Of a DNA stretch of 64,000 nucleotides, positions 63,601-64,000 are shown one piece after another. The position numbers and the translations under genes are program-made. Location: positions 5,835,501 to 5,899,500 of the forward strand of contig NC_060106.1 in NCBI RefSeq assembly GCF_021155765.1. Reading direction: 5' to 3'. The DNA comes from Diprion similis. Taxonomy: Eukaryota; Arthropoda; Insecta; Hymenoptera; Diprionidae. Positions within the stretch are counted from its first letter, which is position 1; each line of letters starts with the position of its first letter. The notes under the pieces were generated by a model. The model ran no database searches. It was given only the letters and a program-made list of their open reading frames with translations, and had not been told where the DNA came from.

Positions 63601-64000
63601 GTTTTTAGATAAATTATTACTGTAGTCTAGTTCCATATTGATTCACCGCGTGTTACGCAATGCCAAAAATTAGATTTCAAATGTAACGCATTGAATTATG
63701 AAAAACAATAATTAAAATAAGTTTTCTTACCTCCTCCGGGTTGCTCCACACTTTACATGTGTGTGTAGTAGCTCTCGTAGCATCTCAGGTTGTACGATGG
63801 TGACACACTTCTCACACTACAATAAGAATATAATAAATTATTACTCACACCATGTACTTGGATCAGATTTCATGACACCACAGACTGTCTGTGTCAAATG
63901 GAGTTTCTTTCATGATATTCAGTGGTTTCTGATTTATTTGCAAATGAACTTTAGAAATTAATACTAAAGGGCTAATAAAATAAGCATAGATATTGAATAA
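57389..64000. repeat. Second copy of the 7,119-bp duplication, cut by the window end
   Basis: Repeats the first copy at +7119. The components are at: MITE A 57924-58329, 8-bp array 58330-58464, palindromic element about 58430-61567, central palindrome 59136-59721, foldbacks 60328-60657 and 60667-61047, 8-bp array 61568-61695, MITE B 61696-62078, low-coding tail from 62079. About 0.4 kb of the unit lies beyond the right edge. Confidence 0.92.

Overview
The window is animal nuclear DNA, most likely insect and plausibly hymenopteran. It is AT-rich, and its genes are split by short GT-AG introns. The proteins read as arthropod versions of conserved metazoan genes, and the spacers hold many small foldback and MITE-like repeats. 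There are no prokaryotic features, and I recognised no rRNA or tRNA gene. All exon models were built by hand from splice signals, reading phase and recalled protein families; no alignment or transcript was available.

Layout. (1) 1-3.9 kb, minus strand: three phase-compatible exons of a protein I cannot name. It is rich in tyrosine motifs and has a poly-Asn tract, like the cytoplasmic tail of a receptor or adhesion molecule. (2) 3.9-15.5 kb: a long stretch with no gene I can assign, with two GC-richer islands that look exon-like. (3) 15.5-18.4 kb, plus: complete 8-exon homogentisate 1,2-dioxygenase. (4) 19.3-22.7 kb, plus: complete 6-exon UPRT homolog; its intron 2 carries a 570-bp foldback element. 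(5) 22.7-29.3 kb: AT-rich spacer with one MITE. (6) 29.3-31.2 kb, minus: 5-exon SH3BGR-family gene, head-to-head with (7) 31.9-38.2 kb, plus: 11-exon mitochondrial ABC transporter ABCB7. ABCB7 intron 1 contains an intronless SETD4-type SET-domain gene on the same strand. (8) 39.5-44.1 kb, plus: 9-exon lebercilin-family gene. (9) 44.8-45.2 kb: a pogo-like MITE with a TA target duplication. (10) 46.3-48.8 kb, minus: 6-exon PDSS2 (decaprenyl diphosphate synthase subunit 2). (11) 49.8-64 kb: repeat territory. A 26-bp minisatellite leads into a tandem duplication of period 7,119 bp. Each copy holds a roughly 3.1-kb nested palindromic element, two copies of a CAGGGTGGCG-ended MITE, and 8-bp-repeat arrays. 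The second copy runs off the right edge.

Functional links are loose. HGD is tyrosine catabolism, UPRT pyrimidine salvage-like, ABCB7 mitochondrial Fe-S/glutathione export, PDSS2 ubiquinone side-chain synthesis, SETD4 lysine methylation, lebercilin ciliary. ABCB7 and PDSS2 are both mitochondrial, but nothing in the sequence shows co-regulation. The only architectural couplings are the ABCB7/SH3BGR divergent promoter interval and SETD4 nested in ABCB7. The most unusual region is the duplicated, nested-palindrome block at the right end.
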